A DNA stretch of 64,000 nucleotides from Arcobacter siniprincipis (GTDB lineage Bacteria > Campylobacterota > Campylobacteria > Campylobacterales > Arcobacteraceae), in contig NZ_CP182343.1 in NCBI RefSeq assembly GCF_048571125.1, positions 1,488,001 through 1,552,000 on the forward strand, read 5' to 3'. The notes under the pieces were generated by a model. The model saw only the letters and a list, made by a program, of their open reading frames with translations. It did no database searches and was not told where the DNA came from. This document shows positions 36,252 through 46,143 of this stretch, in pieces. A program made the position numbers and the translations under genes. Numbering within the stretch: position 1 is the first letter of the stretch; every line of letters begins with the position of its first letter.

Positions 36252-36773
36252 TTGAAAAAATCATTTTCTCTTTTGGAATTAGTCCTTGTTATTGTTCTTG
36301 TTGGGATAATATATAGTGTCTTTTTACCCAAAATTAAGATGATGAGTTTGAAAAAAACAGATATTACACTTATGAATTTAAAGTCATACTTACTAAAACA
36401 AAAGTTCAAAAACGAGCTAGCATTTAAGTGTGTAGAGAATAGTTTGGATTGTTTTATTTATATTGATGGCAAGTTAAAACCTGATTTGACAATAAACCAC
36501 TTTTTTGAAAGAGAACCCATAGTCTATAAGTATGATAAAAAGATGGATCGTATCTCATACGGATATTTGAAGTTTGACACTTTTGAAGAGTTTAAAATTG
36601 TATTTCAATTAGTATTCAATCAAAATAATCGACACAAAGATGTAGTAGTACAGACGGATAAAGAGATATTACTTTTTAATAGTATTCATGAAAAGCCAAA
36701 AGAATTTGATTATTTGAATGATGTTGTATCTTATCTGGATAGCCTTGAAACAGAGGTGAAAAATGCTTTTTAA
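36252..36773 (+). CDS. gspH: Minor pseudopilin (GspH-like)
   Basis: A 173-residue protein with a TTG start, supported by AGGA 6 bases upstream. The prepilin leader KKSFSLLELVLVIVLVGIIY keeps the Glu5 and hydrophobic helix. The rest is diverged and I cannot place it with certainty as GspH rather than another minor pseudopilin; position after gspG argues for H. Its 3' end overlaps gspF by 11 bp. Confidence 0.72.
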   Translation: MKKSFSLLELVLVIVLVGIIYSVFLPKIKMMSLKKTDITLMNLKSYLLKQKFKNELAFKCVENSLDCFIYIDGKLKPDLTINHFFEREPIVYKYDKKMDRISYGYLKFDTFEEFKIVFQLVFNQNNRHKDVVVQTDKEILLFNSIHEKPKEFDYLNDVVSYLDSLETEVKNAF

Positions 36774-37980
36774 ATATAATGGTATAGATAGTAGTGGCAA
36801 AAGAATATCTTCAAAAATAGAAGCTTTTTCTTTAGAAGATGCAAAGGCTAAATTAAAAGTTAAAAAAATCATCTTTAATAAACTTCAGGAAGAGAAAAAA
36901 AGTACTTTTTTAAATTATGATTTTAGAAAAAAATCTAATATAAAAGCAAGTGCTTTATCTGAAATTAGCCGTGACTTAAGTATATATTTAAACTCTGGAA
37001 TTCCCCTAGTAAGTGCAATTAAGTTAATCAATGAACGATATAAAAATGATAAAAAAATGAATACATTCTTTGAATCAATATCTGTTTTTCTAGATGAAGG
37101 AAAAAATTTTTATTCTGCCTTAGATTTACAAAAAAGCATAAGACTTCCAGAATTTTATAAACAATCAATCAAGATAAGTGAAAATGGTGGATTATTAAAA
37201 GTTGTTTTAGCTGAACTAGCGACATTTTTAAAAGAACAAGAGCGTGTAAAAAAACAGATGATTACAGCGATGGCATACCCAAGTTTTATTTTGCTTGTAT
37301 CTTTATTTGTTGTTGGCTTTATGTTAAGTTTTATTGTGCCAAAGATTACAGCAATCTTTACCCAATATGATCAAGCTTTACCAAAAATTACAACCTTTGT
37401 GATACTTTTAGGAGACTTCTTTTCAAATAACTATCAGATACTTTTTTTTGGATTGATTAGTTTCATATTATTATTTATGTATCTATTTGAAAAATCAAAA
37501 GTTTTTCATTTTTTTGTAGATGGCTTTTTATTGAAGTTACCTTTTTTAGGTAAGTTGGTAGAACTGAGTGAATTGAGTCGCTTTTCTTATATGAACTCTA
37601 TCTTGATTCGTTCAGGTGTACCAATTGTACAATCTTTTAATTTAGGTACAAATATTATAAAAAACACTGTTATAAAACGAGTATTTCTGGAAGCATCAGC
37701 TAAGGTTGTTGAAGGTAAAAGGCTTTCTGAAACTTTAAATTCAAGTGAAATATATAAAGTAGATAGTTCATTTATTCATGCAGTTGCTATTGGTGAAGAG
37801 ACTAGTGAGTTAAGTAAGATTTTAAGTAATCTAGCGGAACTTTATAATGAAAATAGTAAAGATAAAATTGCTATTTTTTTAGCTCTTTTGGAACCTGCCT
37901 TTATGCTTTTTGTTGGTTCTTTGATTGGGTTTATTGTTATAGCAATGCTTCTGCCAATATTTTCTATGAATTTGGGTTAA
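36763..37980 (+). CDS. gspF: Type II secretion inner-membrane platform protein GspF
   Basis: A 405-residue protein of the GspF/PilC family. It begins MLFKYNGIDSSGKRISSKIE, has two cytoplasmic helical bundles (about residues 65-165 and 265-365), and three membrane spans (around 170-195, 218-238, 375-400). RLPEFYKQSIKISENGG and SFIHAVAIGEETSELSKIL are family motifs. It sits in the centre of the inner-membrane complex and couples the ATPase GspE to pseudopilus assembly. Confidence 0.95.
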   Translation: MLFKYNGIDSSGKRISSKIEAFSLEDAKAKLKVKKIIFNKLQEEKKSTFLNYDFRKKSNIKASALSEISRDLSIYLNSGIPLVSAIKLINERYKNDKKMNTFFESISVFLDEGKNFYSALDLQKSIRLPEFYKQSIKISENGGLLKVVLAELATFLKEQERVKKQMITAMAYPSFILLVSLFVVGFMLSFIVPKITAIFTQYDQALPKITTFVILLGDFFSNNYQILFFGLISFILLFMYLFEKSKVFHFFVDGFLLKLPFLGKLVELSELSRFSYMNSILIRSGVPIVQSFNLGTNIIKNTVIKRVFLEASAKVVEGKRLSETLNSSEIYKVDSSFIHAVAIGEETSELSKILSNLAELYNENSKDKIAIFLALLEPAFMLFVGSLIGFIVIAMLLPIFSMNLG

Positions 37981-37983
37981 GTT

Positions 37984-38652
37984 ATGGTTATACAAAATAA
38001 AAAAGCAATTGTATTACTTATGACTTTGATGTTTATCATGGCAATAAGTGCCTTAATAATCAAAAACCTCAATGATGCAAATAGTTATATAGAACAATCA
38101 AATAGTGATACATACTATATAAAATCACTTATAAGTGTTGATAATATAAAGAATGAATTTTTTGATTATTTTCTTAAAAATAAAGAACAAATACCTTCAC
38201 TATTAGAAAATGAATCACTTCAAGAAGGTGTAGATTTGGAATATGGCGATATAAAGGCAAAAGTAAGTTTTAAAAAGTACGAAGATAGATATGATATCAA
38301 TGATTTAGCAAAAAAAGACAAAGTAAAAATAAAAGAAATAGAAAACCTTTTTTTAGACAATAATGTTTTTGGTTTTTCTGTTTTTAAAAACCTGGTTGTA
38401 TCATATATTAAGAAGTATGGAAATATTGATAATTTTGAACAAATAAATACTCTTGTAGAACTTTTTATTGAAAAATCAGAAAGTGATGATATAAAAACTA
38501 TACAAGATAATTTGAGTTTTATTGATACTAAAAAACAAACGGCAATAATAGGACATCTTGATATTGAACATTCTAATCGTTTGGTTATTAGTGATTTTAT
38601 TTTTGATATTACTGAGAAAAAAATAAAGGGGTTTAATATTGCTTTTAAATAA
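37984..38652 (+). CDS. gspK: Type II secretion protein GspK-like
   Basis: A 222-residue protein with an N-terminal pseudopilin-type helix (KKAIVLLMTLMFIMAISALI) that lacks the usual Glu5, as GspK does. A region with YEDRYDINDLAKKDKVKIKE and helical stretches matches the saddle domain of GspK, the tip of the pseudopilus. It is shorter than typical GspK (about 300). It overlaps gspL by 14 bp. Confidence 0.7.
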   Translation: MVIQNKKAIVLLMTLMFIMAISALIIKNLNDANSYIEQSNSDTYYIKSLISVDNIKNEFFDYFLKNKEQIPSLLENESLQEGVDLEYGDIKAKVSFKKYEDRYDINDLAKKDKVKIKEIENLFLDNNVFGFSVFKNLVVSYIKKYGNIDNFEQINTLVELFIEKSESDDIKTIQDNLSFIDTKKQTAIIGHLDIEHSNRLVISDFIFDITEKKIKGFNIAFK

Positions 38653-39562
38653 GAAAAAAAAGATACTATTTTTAACCAAAAAATCTTATTTTAAAACTTT
38701 GGATAAGGTAGATATTATTTTGTCTCCTGAATTTTATTGGGTAAGAGAGTTTGAAATTCCTGTTAAAAATAAAAAAGAAGCTTTGGTATTTTTACCTAAC
38801 CTTTTTAGTGATGTTTTACCCTTGGGTGATTTTTCATTTTTTGCAATGAAAAAGTCTAAACATCGTTTTTTTTGTTTTGCATATAAAAATTCAGAAATTT
38901 TAGATGCTATTAAAAATGCCAATTTACAAAACATTCAAGTAGGTAATATACATTTTGCACAATTAGAATTCTCAAATAAAAAAGCATTTTATTCAAATAC
39001 AGAACAGTTCATATACACAGAAGATGAAATATTAGTAAAAATACCATTTTCTATTGAGGGCAATAGTGAAGATATCAACTCTATCTTGCAGGAACATGTT
39101 CTTTCTAAATATAAAATAAGATTGCAATTTTATTCGTCTATCATTGATATAAAGTATATCAATAGTATAGGTATTGTAACTTTGATTTTGATATTTTTAA
39201 ATATATTTCAATATTTTATAATCAATAAAAATGTTTCTTTTTTAGAGAAAAAAGAACAGAGTATTAAGAAACAATATAATCTTCCAAGTACTAGTTTTGA
39301 AACAAATGCAATTTTAAAAAAGATGAAGAAAACTTTTAATGCTAATAATAATTTACGCCAATCAATAGCTTATATCTTTGATTATCAAAAGAGGGATAAT
39401 AAAGCAGTTATAAAAAGAATTGAATTTGATGGAAAAGTATTTCAACTTGATATTGATAATGCTATTCCAAGTCATTTTAAGACTTACTTCAGTAAAAAAT
39501 TTAAAATAATTAAACAAAAGACAGAAGGTAATTTGATGAAAGTAGAGTTAGAATATGAATAG
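38639..39562 (+). CDS. gspL: Type II secretion protein GspL-like
   Basis: A 307-residue protein with a cytoplasmic N-terminal domain (about 1-170), one membrane span (about 179-198, IGIVTLILIFLNIFQYFIIN), and a short periplasmic ferredoxin-like part, the topology of GspL, which anchors GspE. Start TTG at 38639, inside gspK. Sequence is diverged; the assignment relies on topology and operon position between K and M. Confidence 0.65.
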   Translation: MLLNKKKKILFLTKKSYFKTLDKVDIILSPEFYWVREFEIPVKNKKEALVFLPNLFSDVLPLGDFSFFAMKKSKHRFFCFAYKNSEILDAIKNANLQNIQVGNIHFAQLEFSNKKAFYSNTEQFIYTEDEILVKIPFSIEGNSEDINSILQEHVLSKYKIRLQFYSSIIDIKYINSIGIVTLILIFLNIFQYFIINKNVSFLEKKEQSIKKQYNLPSTSFETNAILKKMKKTFNANNNLRQSIAYIFDYQKRDNKAVIKRIEFDGKVFQLDIDNAIPSHFKTYFSKKFKIIKQKTEGNLMKVELEYE

Positions 39563-39947
39563 AATAAATCCAATATATATTTTAATAACTCTAATCTTTT
39601 TTCTTTTTCTTTCCTTTATATTCTTAGGTACAGAAAAAAATAAGTTAAAAGAAATACAAAGTAATTTTGCAAGTGAAATACTTACTGCAAAAGATTTTCG
39701 TATACTTAAAAGTAATCATCAAGATAAATCAACTTTATTATCTAAAATAAAAGGACTAAAATCTAATGCTTCATTTAAAAAAGAGGATATACAGATAATC
39801 CATGAAGGTAAGCATTTAAAAGCTTTAATTAAAAGCGATAATAAAGAAGTGCTAAATAAGTTTCTAAATCAAATTTTACAAGATAGATTTTTGATAAAAA
39901 AACTTACTATTACATCAAATATGATTAGTTTTGAGATGGAGGAATAA
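39555..39947 (+). CDS. gspM: Type II secretion protein GspM-like
   Basis: A 130-residue bitopic protein with an N-terminal span (IYILITLIFFLFLSFIFLG) and a small periplasmic domain (LKALIKSDNKEVLNKFLNQI, LTITSNMISFEMEE), fitting GspM. It overlaps gspL by 8 bp. Weak similarity; position and topology carry the call. Confidence 0.62.
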   Translation: MNRINPIYILITLIFFLFLSFIFLGTEKNKLKEIQSNFASEILTAKDFRILKSNHQDKSTLLSKIKGLKSNASFKKEDIQIIHEGKHLKALIKSDNKEVLNKFLNQILQDRFLIKKLTITSNMISFEMEE

Positions 39948-39948
39948 T

Positions 39949-40476
39949 ATGAAAAAAATAGTAAAAATTATTCTTTATGTATTGTTTTTTTGTTTTTCAT
40001 TTATATTGTTTTTACCAAAAGAGAATCTTTACTTTCTCTTTGAAAAAGCATTAATGAAAAAAGAAATTATCATTTCTCAAGAGATAATAGATGACAAAAT
40101 GTTATATTTAAAAATAACTGGCGGAAATATAATATATGAAAATAAACCTTATGCAAAATTTGAATCTGCAAGTATCTCAACTGGATTTATTTTTTCACAT
40201 ATAAAAATAACTAATATATTTTTTATAAATAAAAATAACAGTAAGTATGAAAAGTTAATTGATTCATTATCTATAAATCATTCTATTATTAATCCTTTAA
40301 ATATAACAATTAATGGAAAGGGTCAAATGGGTGAAATGAGAGGAATGATAAATTTGAAAGAAAAGAAAATCACCTTAGAGCTAAAACCAACAAGATTAGT
40401 AAAAACAGATTTTAATTATTTACTTAATAATTGGAAATTAATCAAAGGAAAATATTATTATGAATATCAATTTTAA
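39949..40476 (+). CDS. gspN: Type II secretion protein GspN-like
   Basis: A 175-residue protein. Start placed at ATG 39949 after GGAGGA; a TTG 18 bases upstream would lie within gspM and has a poorer site. One N-terminal span (IVKIILYVLFFCFSFILFLP) is followed by a beta-rich periplasmic domain (YLKITGGNIIYENKPYAKFE, GKGQMGEMRGMINLKEKKIT), as in GspN. Overlaps the next gene by 17 bp. GspN is optional in many systems. Confidence 0.62.
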   Translation: MKKIVKIILYVLFFCFSFILFLPKENLYFLFEKALMKKEIIISQEIIDDKMLYLKITGGNIIYENKPYAKFESASISTGFIFSHIKITNIFFINKNNSKYEKLIDSLSINHSIINPLNITINGKGQMGEMRGMINLKEKKITLELKPTRLVKTDFNYLLNNWKLIKGKYYYEYQF

Positions 40477-40936
40477 TTTTATGTCTAAATATGTATTTAC
40501 TTTAATGTTTTTATTTTTAGTAAGTTATATCTTTAATATTATGCTGTTTTTGATACTTCCTAAAATGGGAGTTGATTATATTGTAGAAAACCGTTATAGG
40601 TTTGCTTTTCGTGATTATGATTATTTATCAACTTTTGGATTTAAAAATGCACAAATACAAACAAAGCAAGTAATTACTACAGAAAAAAGCTATCCCTTTC
40701 TTTCTCAATTGGAGCTTAATGCAATTTATTCAAAAAGTAGTGGTTTAGGTTGGATAGTTTTAAAAGAAAAAAGTAGTAAGAAGAGTCATATTTTGGCACT
40801 AAATGATAGCTTTAAAGGTTATCAGCTTAAAAAAATAGAAAAATCATTTGTAATATTTGTAAAAGACAAAATAGAATATAAATTAGAAATAAATAAAGAT
40901 AAATTAAAATATAAGGTTATAAAAGATGATAAATAG
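40460..40936 (+). CDS. gspC: Type II secretion protein GspC-like
   Basis: A 158-residue protein with an N-terminal membrane span (YVFTLMFLFLVSYIFNIML). A periplasmic homology region follows (LNAIYSKSSGLGWIVLKEKS, ALNDSFKGYQLKKIEKSF, then VIFVKDKIEYKLEI), the GspC HR domain that contacts the secretin N-domains. It has no PDZ domain. Overlaps gspD by 11 bp, and the C-D pairing fits the call. Confidence 0.78.
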   Translation: MNINFNFMSKYVFTLMFLFLVSYIFNIMLFLILPKMGVDYIVENRYRFAFRDYDYLSTFGFKNAQIQTKQVITTEKSYPFLSQLELNAIYSKSSGLGWIVLKEKSSKKSHILALNDSFKGYQLKKIEKSFVIFVKDKIEYKLEINKDKLKYKVIKDDK

Positions 40937-42899
40937 TTGTTATAAAATAAAGAAAATTAGTATATTAAAAGTATTTATATTAGTAGTATTTTTATCTTTA
41001 AATCTTTTTGCTAAGAAAGAACCTATTGATATAAGTTTTAAAAATCTAAGTATTGAGGATTTGATTAAAATTACTTCAAAGATTATTAATAAAAATATTT
41101 TATTAACAACAAAAGTAAGTGGTAATGTGGATTTTATAACAAATAAACAGCTTTATGATGATGATATTTATAATATTTTGATTTATGTACTTGAGTCAAA
41201 AGGATTAACAATAGTTGAAAATCACGGTATTTTGCGTATTGTAAAAATGGAAGATAGCTCTAAGTACAATCTCCCCGTACTTGCAGGTAAAAATAAATAT
41301 AACTATGATCAAATGGTGACAAAAGTTTTTTCTGTGCAATACTCAAATGTAGAATATATTGCTTCTAAGATACGACACCTTATAACAAAATCTGCAAAGT
41401 TAGTAACAGATAAAGAATCTAATGTGATAGTTATAACTGATTTTGAAAGTAATATAGAAACTATAGAAAAAATAATAACACTCATCTCTAAAGATGCAAA
41501 AAAAACAGTTCGAAGTATTAAATTAAAAAATATTCAAGTATCTAGTGCGGAAACAACATTAAAAAATATTGCGAAATCTGTCTTTGATGAAAAAATTGAT
41601 AAAGAAAAAGTCGTAGTGCTTGGCAATAAAGATGACAATTCAATTTTGCTTGTTGGAAAAGAAAAAAATGTTGATTTTCTAGAAAAATATATTCAAAATG
41701 TCGATAAAATAGGAAGTCTATCAGAAAGAGTTGTTGATGTTGTAGTATTAAAGAATGTTGAAGTAAAAAATATGATAAAGATAATTGAAGGAATAATTAA
41801 TAAAAAGAAATATATTGATCCAGATAGTAAACCTTATGCTTCAATTGATGAAGAGACTAATGCTTTAGTATTAGTTGGACCAAAGTATGAAATAAAATAC
41901 ATAAAAGAGATTGTTTCCCAACTTGATAAAGAGAGATTACAAGTTTATGTTCAAGCAAAGATTATAGAAGTTAGTGCTAATAAAATACATAATTTAGGTA
42001 TCAAATATGGATTAACAGGTGCAGAGTCAACAAGCAATGGAATTTTTACACTTGGTGCGAATCTTGGCGGAAGTGTAAATGCTTTGAGTTCTGGTGTTGA
42101 ATCCTTATTGACATTTAATACAAAAACACTAAACTCAGGTATTGCTTTAGGAGCAACATTAAATCTACTAAAAAATAATCAAGCCATAGATATAGTTTCT
42201 GAACCATCAATATTATGTATCAACAATAAAGAATCATCAATCTATGTTGGAGAAACAAAATCTTTTCAAACAGGTACAACAACTACAGATGGTGGAACGA
42301 CTAATAACACTTTTCAAAGGGAAGATATAGGGTTGACCTTAAAAGTAAAACCAAGAATTTCAGATGACAATAAAGTTACTTTAGAAATTGAAACAGTCTT
42401 AGAAGATGCAAAAGAATTAAAAGATGGACAAACAAATCCAGATACAAGTAAAAAAGAAGTTAAGACTACAGCAATAGTATCAAATGGTGAAAGTGTTATT
42501 ATTGGAGGACTTATAAAAAATAAATCTGATATGATAGAAGATAAAGTTCCATTTTTTGGTGATATTCCTGTTCTTGGAGTATTATTTAAAAATACAAAAA
42601 AAGCAGAAGATAAAATAAACCTAGTAGTTATTATGACACCTTATATTGTACCAAATAGTGAAGGTTTAACTTTTGTAAGAGAGCAATTAACAGAATTAAA
42701 ATTACTTGAAGATCAATATACAAAAGATTTGGAAGTAAGATTAGTACAAAGACATTTAGAAATTATGAAAAAAAATAAAGACTTAAAAGATAAAAAAGAG
42801 GAAATTGAAGAAGAAATTGAAGATTTAAAAGATAATGATGATAAATCTATTCATGAAAAACAAATGGATATGATAATGGGCAAAAGCCATGAAGATTGA
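40926..42899 (+). CDS. gspD: Type II secretion outer-membrane secretin GspD
   Basis: A 657-residue secretin with a Sec signal (VFILVVFLSLNLFA). N0 domain (IDISFKNLSIEDLIKITSKI), N1-N3 repeats (about residues 110-330), then the secretin barrel, with VYVQAKIIEVSANKIHNLGI, FQREDIGLTLKVKPRIS and IVSNGESVIIGGLIKNK. A coiled, charged C-terminal tail of about 80 residues (DLEVRLVQRHLEIMKKNKDL) follows the barrel and is longer than usual. It forms the 15-mer outer-membrane pore. Overlaps gspE by 11 bp. Confidence 0.96.
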   Translation: MINSCYKIKKISILKVFILVVFLSLNLFAKKEPIDISFKNLSIEDLIKITSKIINKNILLTTKVSGNVDFITNKQLYDDDIYNILIYVLESKGLTIVENHGILRIVKMEDSSKYNLPVLAGKNKYNYDQMVTKVFSVQYSNVEYIASKIRHLITKSAKLVTDKESNVIVITDFESNIETIEKIITLISKDAKKTVRSIKLKNIQVSSAETTLKNIAKSVFDEKIDKEKVVVLGNKDDNSILLVGKEKNVDFLEKYIQNVDKIGSLSERVVDVVVLKNVEVKNMIKIIEGIINKKKYIDPDSKPYASIDEETNALVLVGPKYEIKYIKEIVSQLDKERLQVYVQAKIIEVSANKIHNLGIKYGLTGAESTSNGIFTLGANLGGSVNALSSGVESLLTFNTKTLNSGIALGATLNLLKNNQAIDIVSEPSILCINNKESSIYVGETKSFQTGTTTTDGGTTNNTFQREDIGLTLKVKPRISDDNKVTLEIETVLEDAKELKDGQTNPDTSKKEVKTTAIVSNGESVIIGGLIKNKSDMIEDKVPFFGDIPVLGVLFKNTKKAEDKINLVVIMTPYIVPNSEGLTFVREQLTELKLLEDQYTKDLEVRLVQRHLEIMKKNKDLKDKKEEIEEEIEDLKDNDDKSIHEKQMDMIMGKSHED

Positions 42900-44394
42900 T
42901 GAAAAACATTATCCTTCACTTTTACCTTATGAACATGAAGGGTATGAACTCGCACTAAAAAATTATGTACTTTTTTCTCAACTTGAAGATAAAATAGTCA
43001 TTTGTCTTTATGAAAAACATATGAGTAAAGCATTAGATTATCTATCAAAGTTTGATTATGAACATGAAGTAATCTTTTTAGATGAAATATCTTTTGATAG
43101 ATTATATAACCATTTTGTTGAAATCCGTACTGATAAACAAATGAATAGTATTCAAAAAGAGCAAGAAGATGCATCTTTTGATGATGAAGATTTTTCAGTT
43201 GCAGAGTTTTTGAAAAATAGTTCAGATATTTTGACTTCTGAAGAGTCAGCACCTATTATAAAGTTTGTAAATTCGTTGTTTTATCAAGCAATAAAAAAGC
43301 GTTCAAGTGATATTCATATAGAAATGCATGAACACAAAGGGGAAGTGAGATATAGAGTTGATGGTGTTTTATTTAAGCATGTTGAATTAGAAAAAAATAT
43401 AATGGCATTGGTAATTAGTCGTATAAAAGTTATTTCAAGCTTAGATATTAGTGAAAAGCGTGTGCCCCAAGATGGGCGAACCCAAATTAAAATAGCAAGA
43501 AGAGTTCTTGATATAAGGGTTTCAATCTTGCCCACTTTTTATGGTGAGAGAGTGGTTATGCGTATCTTGATGCAAAGTGAAGATATTCCTACTTTAAATG
43601 AATTGGGCTTTCCTTCTTATATAACAAATAGCTTAGAAAGTATCATGAACAACAGCTATGGCATGGTACTAGTAACAGGACCTACAGGAAGTGGAAAGTC
43701 TACAACTCTTCACGCTTTATTACAACATATTGTTGATAAAGAGAAAAATATTATCACCATAGAAGATCCAGTAGAATACAAATCTGATGAGATAAATCAA
43801 ATACAAGTAAATTCACAAGTAGGGCTAACTTTTGCCAGTGGTTTGCGTTCTATTTTGCGACAAGACCCCGATATCATTATGGTAGGAGAAATTAGAGATA
43901 GTGAAACTGCCTCTATTTCAGTACAAGCAGCTTTAACTGGTCACTTACTTTTTTCTACTTTACATACAAATAGAGCACCTGCTGCTATTTCAAGACTTGT
44001 AGATATGAAAGTGGAAAGGTTTTTATTGACATCATCATTATTGGCAGTTTTAGCACAAAGGTTAGTTCGTAAACTTTGTCCTTCTTGTAAAGAAGAAGAT
44101 GATTTAGCTAAAGATTATAATGAAATGTTTGATATCTCAGATGATACTAAGATATATAAATCAGTCGGATGCAAATTTTGTAATTTCACAGGATATAGTG
44201 GTCGTGTTGCCATTGGAGAACTCTTTTTAGTCGATGAAAAAATTAAAAAGCACCTACACAATAATCTTGATGATAATGACTTGATGAACTTAGCCATAGA
44301 AGGTGGTATGCAACCTCTTGGTGAGCAATTAAAATCTATGCTAATAGAAGGAACTACATCTTTTGAAGAAGCTATAAGAATCGGTATAAAATAA
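42889..44394 (+). CDS. gspE: Type II secretion ATPase GspE
   Basis: A 501-residue cytoplasmic ATPase. Walker A GPTGSGKST at residues 264-272, Asp box EDPVEYK, Walker B IIMVGEIRDSETA, His box TGHLLFSTLHTN, and a zinc-binding domain with C397-x-x-C...CKFC before the C-terminus. The N-terminal part (SSDIHIEMHEHKGEVRYRVD) is the usual N2 domain. It drives pseudopilus assembly together with GspF/L. Confidence 0.97.
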   Translation: MKIDEKHYPSLLPYEHEGYELALKNYVLFSQLEDKIVICLYEKHMSKALDYLSKFDYEHEVIFLDEISFDRLYNHFVEIRTDKQMNSIQKEQEDASFDDEDFSVAEFLKNSSDILTSEESAPIIKFVNSLFYQAIKKRSSDIHIEMHEHKGEVRYRVDGVLFKHVELEKNIMALVISRIKVISSLDISEKRVPQDGRTQIKIARRVLDIRVSILPTFYGERVVMRILMQSEDIPTLNELGFPSYITNSLESIMNNSYGMVLVTGPTGSGKSTTLHALLQHIVDKEKNIITIEDPVEYKSDEINQIQVNSQVGLTFASGLRSILRQDPDIIMVGEIRDSETASISVQAALTGHLLFSTLHTNRAPAAISRLVDMKVERFLLTSSLLAVLAQRLVRKLCPSCKEEDDLAKDYNEMFDISDDTKIYKSVGCKFCNFTGYSGRVAIGELFLVDEKIKKHLHNNLDDNDLMNLAIEGGMQPLGEQLKSMLIEGTTSFEEAIRIGIK

Positions 44395-44396
44395 AG

Positions 44397-44789
44397 ATGA
44401 AAAAAGCTCTTTCTCTTATAGAGGTTCTTATATCTATCATTATTATAACAGTGGTTATTGGCTCACTTATTAAAATCAAACAAAATAACTTATTTATTAT
44501 AGAAAAAAGTGATGTAAATAAACTAAACCAAGCTTACATAAGTCTTTATGCCTTAAATTATCAAGTAAGTAATAATAGAAACAAAAATCTCACCATAGAT
44601 GAAAATCTAACACTAAATGATGAAGAGCTAAAAAAACAAACAAAAGCCACAAATATAACTATAAAAGATAAAACTTTGGATACAAAAGAGTTAGAACATC
44701 CACCTATTTCTTTTACGACAATAGAAAGTGCATACTCTATAAAGAACAGTATAAAAAAGAAGTTTTATACAATAAAGATAGATAAATGA
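44397..44789 (+). CDS. gspI: Minor pseudopilin (GspI-like)
   Basis: A 130-residue pseudopilin; the leader KKALSLIEVLISIIIITVVI has Glu5. The short, polar C-terminal part matches GspI in size. It starts 2 bp after gspE and overlaps gspJ by 4 bp (ATGA). I or H cannot be fully separated by eye. Confidence 0.72.
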   Translation: MKKALSLIEVLISIIIITVVIGSLIKIKQNNLFIIEKSDVNKLNQAYISLYALNYQVSNNRNKNLTIDENLTLNDEELKKQTKATNITIKDKTLDTKELEHPPISFTTIESAYSIKNSIKKKFYTIKIDK

Positions 44790-45295
44790 AAAAAGCTTTT
44801 ACTCTAATAGAGATACTTATAAGTATCACACTTTTTTCTCTTATTCTTGTTTTTTTATATAAATCCTTAGACCTTACAAAACAAAGTAACTTTTTCTATG
44901 AAAAAAAACTTAATACACTAGAATCAAGTAATAGACTCAAATCCATACTTTATGAAGATATTGCAAAAGCAAAAAATATCGAAATAACTTTTGATAGATC
45001 CTCAAATACAATTTTAAAGATACAAACAAAGGATATGTATCATAATCCTTTTTATAAATATGTTACATATATAATTTCACAAGATAAAAATCTACTTCGA
45101 ATAGAGAGTCTATATAAGTTCAATGAAAGAGAAGTATTAGACTCTTTTTTTAATGATGCTTTCGTAGATAAGCTCGACAGTGATATTCTCAAATTTAAAG
45201 TTTCTCAATCAAAAGAGAATAAAAAAATATACTCTATCCTTCTAGAAAAAAAAGATAAGCCAATAGTTTTTTTTAATACTCTAACTATAAACTAA
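44786..45295 (+). CDS. gspJ: Minor pseudopilin (GspJ-like)
   Basis: A 169-residue pseudopilin with leader KKAFTLIEILISITLFSLIL. The size and the beta-rich C-terminal part (YKYVTYIISQDKNLLRIESL) fit GspJ. Last gene of the secretion operon. No prepilin peptidase gene (gspO) is present in the island, so processing must rely on a host peptidase such as that of a type IV pilus. A 146-bp gap without a gene separates it from the secreted paralogs. Confidence 0.75.
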   Translation: MKKAFTLIEILISITLFSLILVFLYKSLDLTKQSNFFYEKKLNTLESSNRLKSILYEDIAKAKNIEITFDRSSNTILKIQTKDMYHNPFYKYVTYIISQDKNLLRIESLYKFNEREVLDSFFNDAFVDKLDSDILKFKVSQSKENKKIYSILLEKKDKPIVFFNTLTIN

Positions 45296-45441
45296 TATAA
45301 TAATCATCTTTATCTTTATGAAATATTTAATTTAATAGCTATTTATATTACTATTATAAATAAAAATAATTTTTTATTTATATCTATTTTATTAATAATT
45401 GGTTAATATTTAATGGTTTTTAAATAAAAGGAGAAACAATA

Positions 45442-46131
45442 ATGGAAAAAAATGGAATCCTGTTAGCAGGTAAAAAAATAATCAAAGGATTATTAGTAGG
45501 AAGTATTGTACTATCATCAGCCCAAGCTGATTTTTTGATGACACTTACAGATAAAAATGGAGTTGAAGAGAGTCTTTGTGTGAAAAGTTATAGTTTTTCA
45601 AATAACTTGGAGAGCTTACGAAAAAAAGTAAATCAGAAAGATATTTATTCTACTGAAGAGACATTAACTAATAAAGTTTTTTTAGGTAAACCTGTGTATA
45701 GAAAAGTTGCAAAAATGCCAAGTCTAGTTGCTAATAATACATGGACAATAACTTATTACGATAATCCTCCTACTAATGTTGAAAAATTACTTACAGCAGA
45801 ATTAATGATGCGTGATTTATCAGGATATTCTCAGACTGGGAGTTCAACACATTATTTAGTTTATGAGATAAGAACTAATTACATTGGGTATAGAATTGGG
45901 ACAGATATAGGTAGCAATTTTAAAGATCCATATATCTTGCTTGAGTACACAAAAACAACAGGCACTGCACAAACTAATCCAAATGAATTAACAACTTTAG
46001 TTCATTATTTACCAAGTAAATCTACAGATGGAGAATATATCACTAAATCAATGGATGATGCTGGTATTAGATTTCAAAAAAATTATACATATGATGCTTC
46101 AACAAACTCTTGTATAGCACCAACAAATTAA
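45442..46131 (+). CDS. Secreted paralog 1 of 5
   Basis: A 229-residue exported protein of a family I do not recognise. The N-terminus starts with the conserved NGILLAGKK, followed by a Sec signal (LLVGSIVLSSAQA). The mature part begins DFLMTLTDKNGVEESLC and has the family motifs VKSYSFSNNLESL, GKPVYRK, LEYTKTT and the end YTYDASTNSC. The two conserved cysteines near the ends of the mature domain probably form a disulfide. AAAGGAGAAA upstream is a strong ribosome site. First of five tandem copies just downstream of the type II secretion operon, so these are plausible substrates of it. Confidence 0.72.
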   Translation: MEKNGILLAGKKIIKGLLVGSIVLSSAQADFLMTLTDKNGVEESLCVKSYSFSNNLESLRKKVNQKDIYSTEETLTNKVFLGKPVYRKVAKMPSLVANNTWTITYYDNPPTNVEKLLTAELMMRDLSGYSQTGSSTHYLVYEIRTNYIGYRIGTDIGSNFKDPYILLEYTKTTGTAQTNPNELTTLVHYLPSKSTDGEYITKSMDDAGIRFQKNYTYDASTNSCIAPTN

Positions 46132-46143
46132 TAAGGAAAAAAA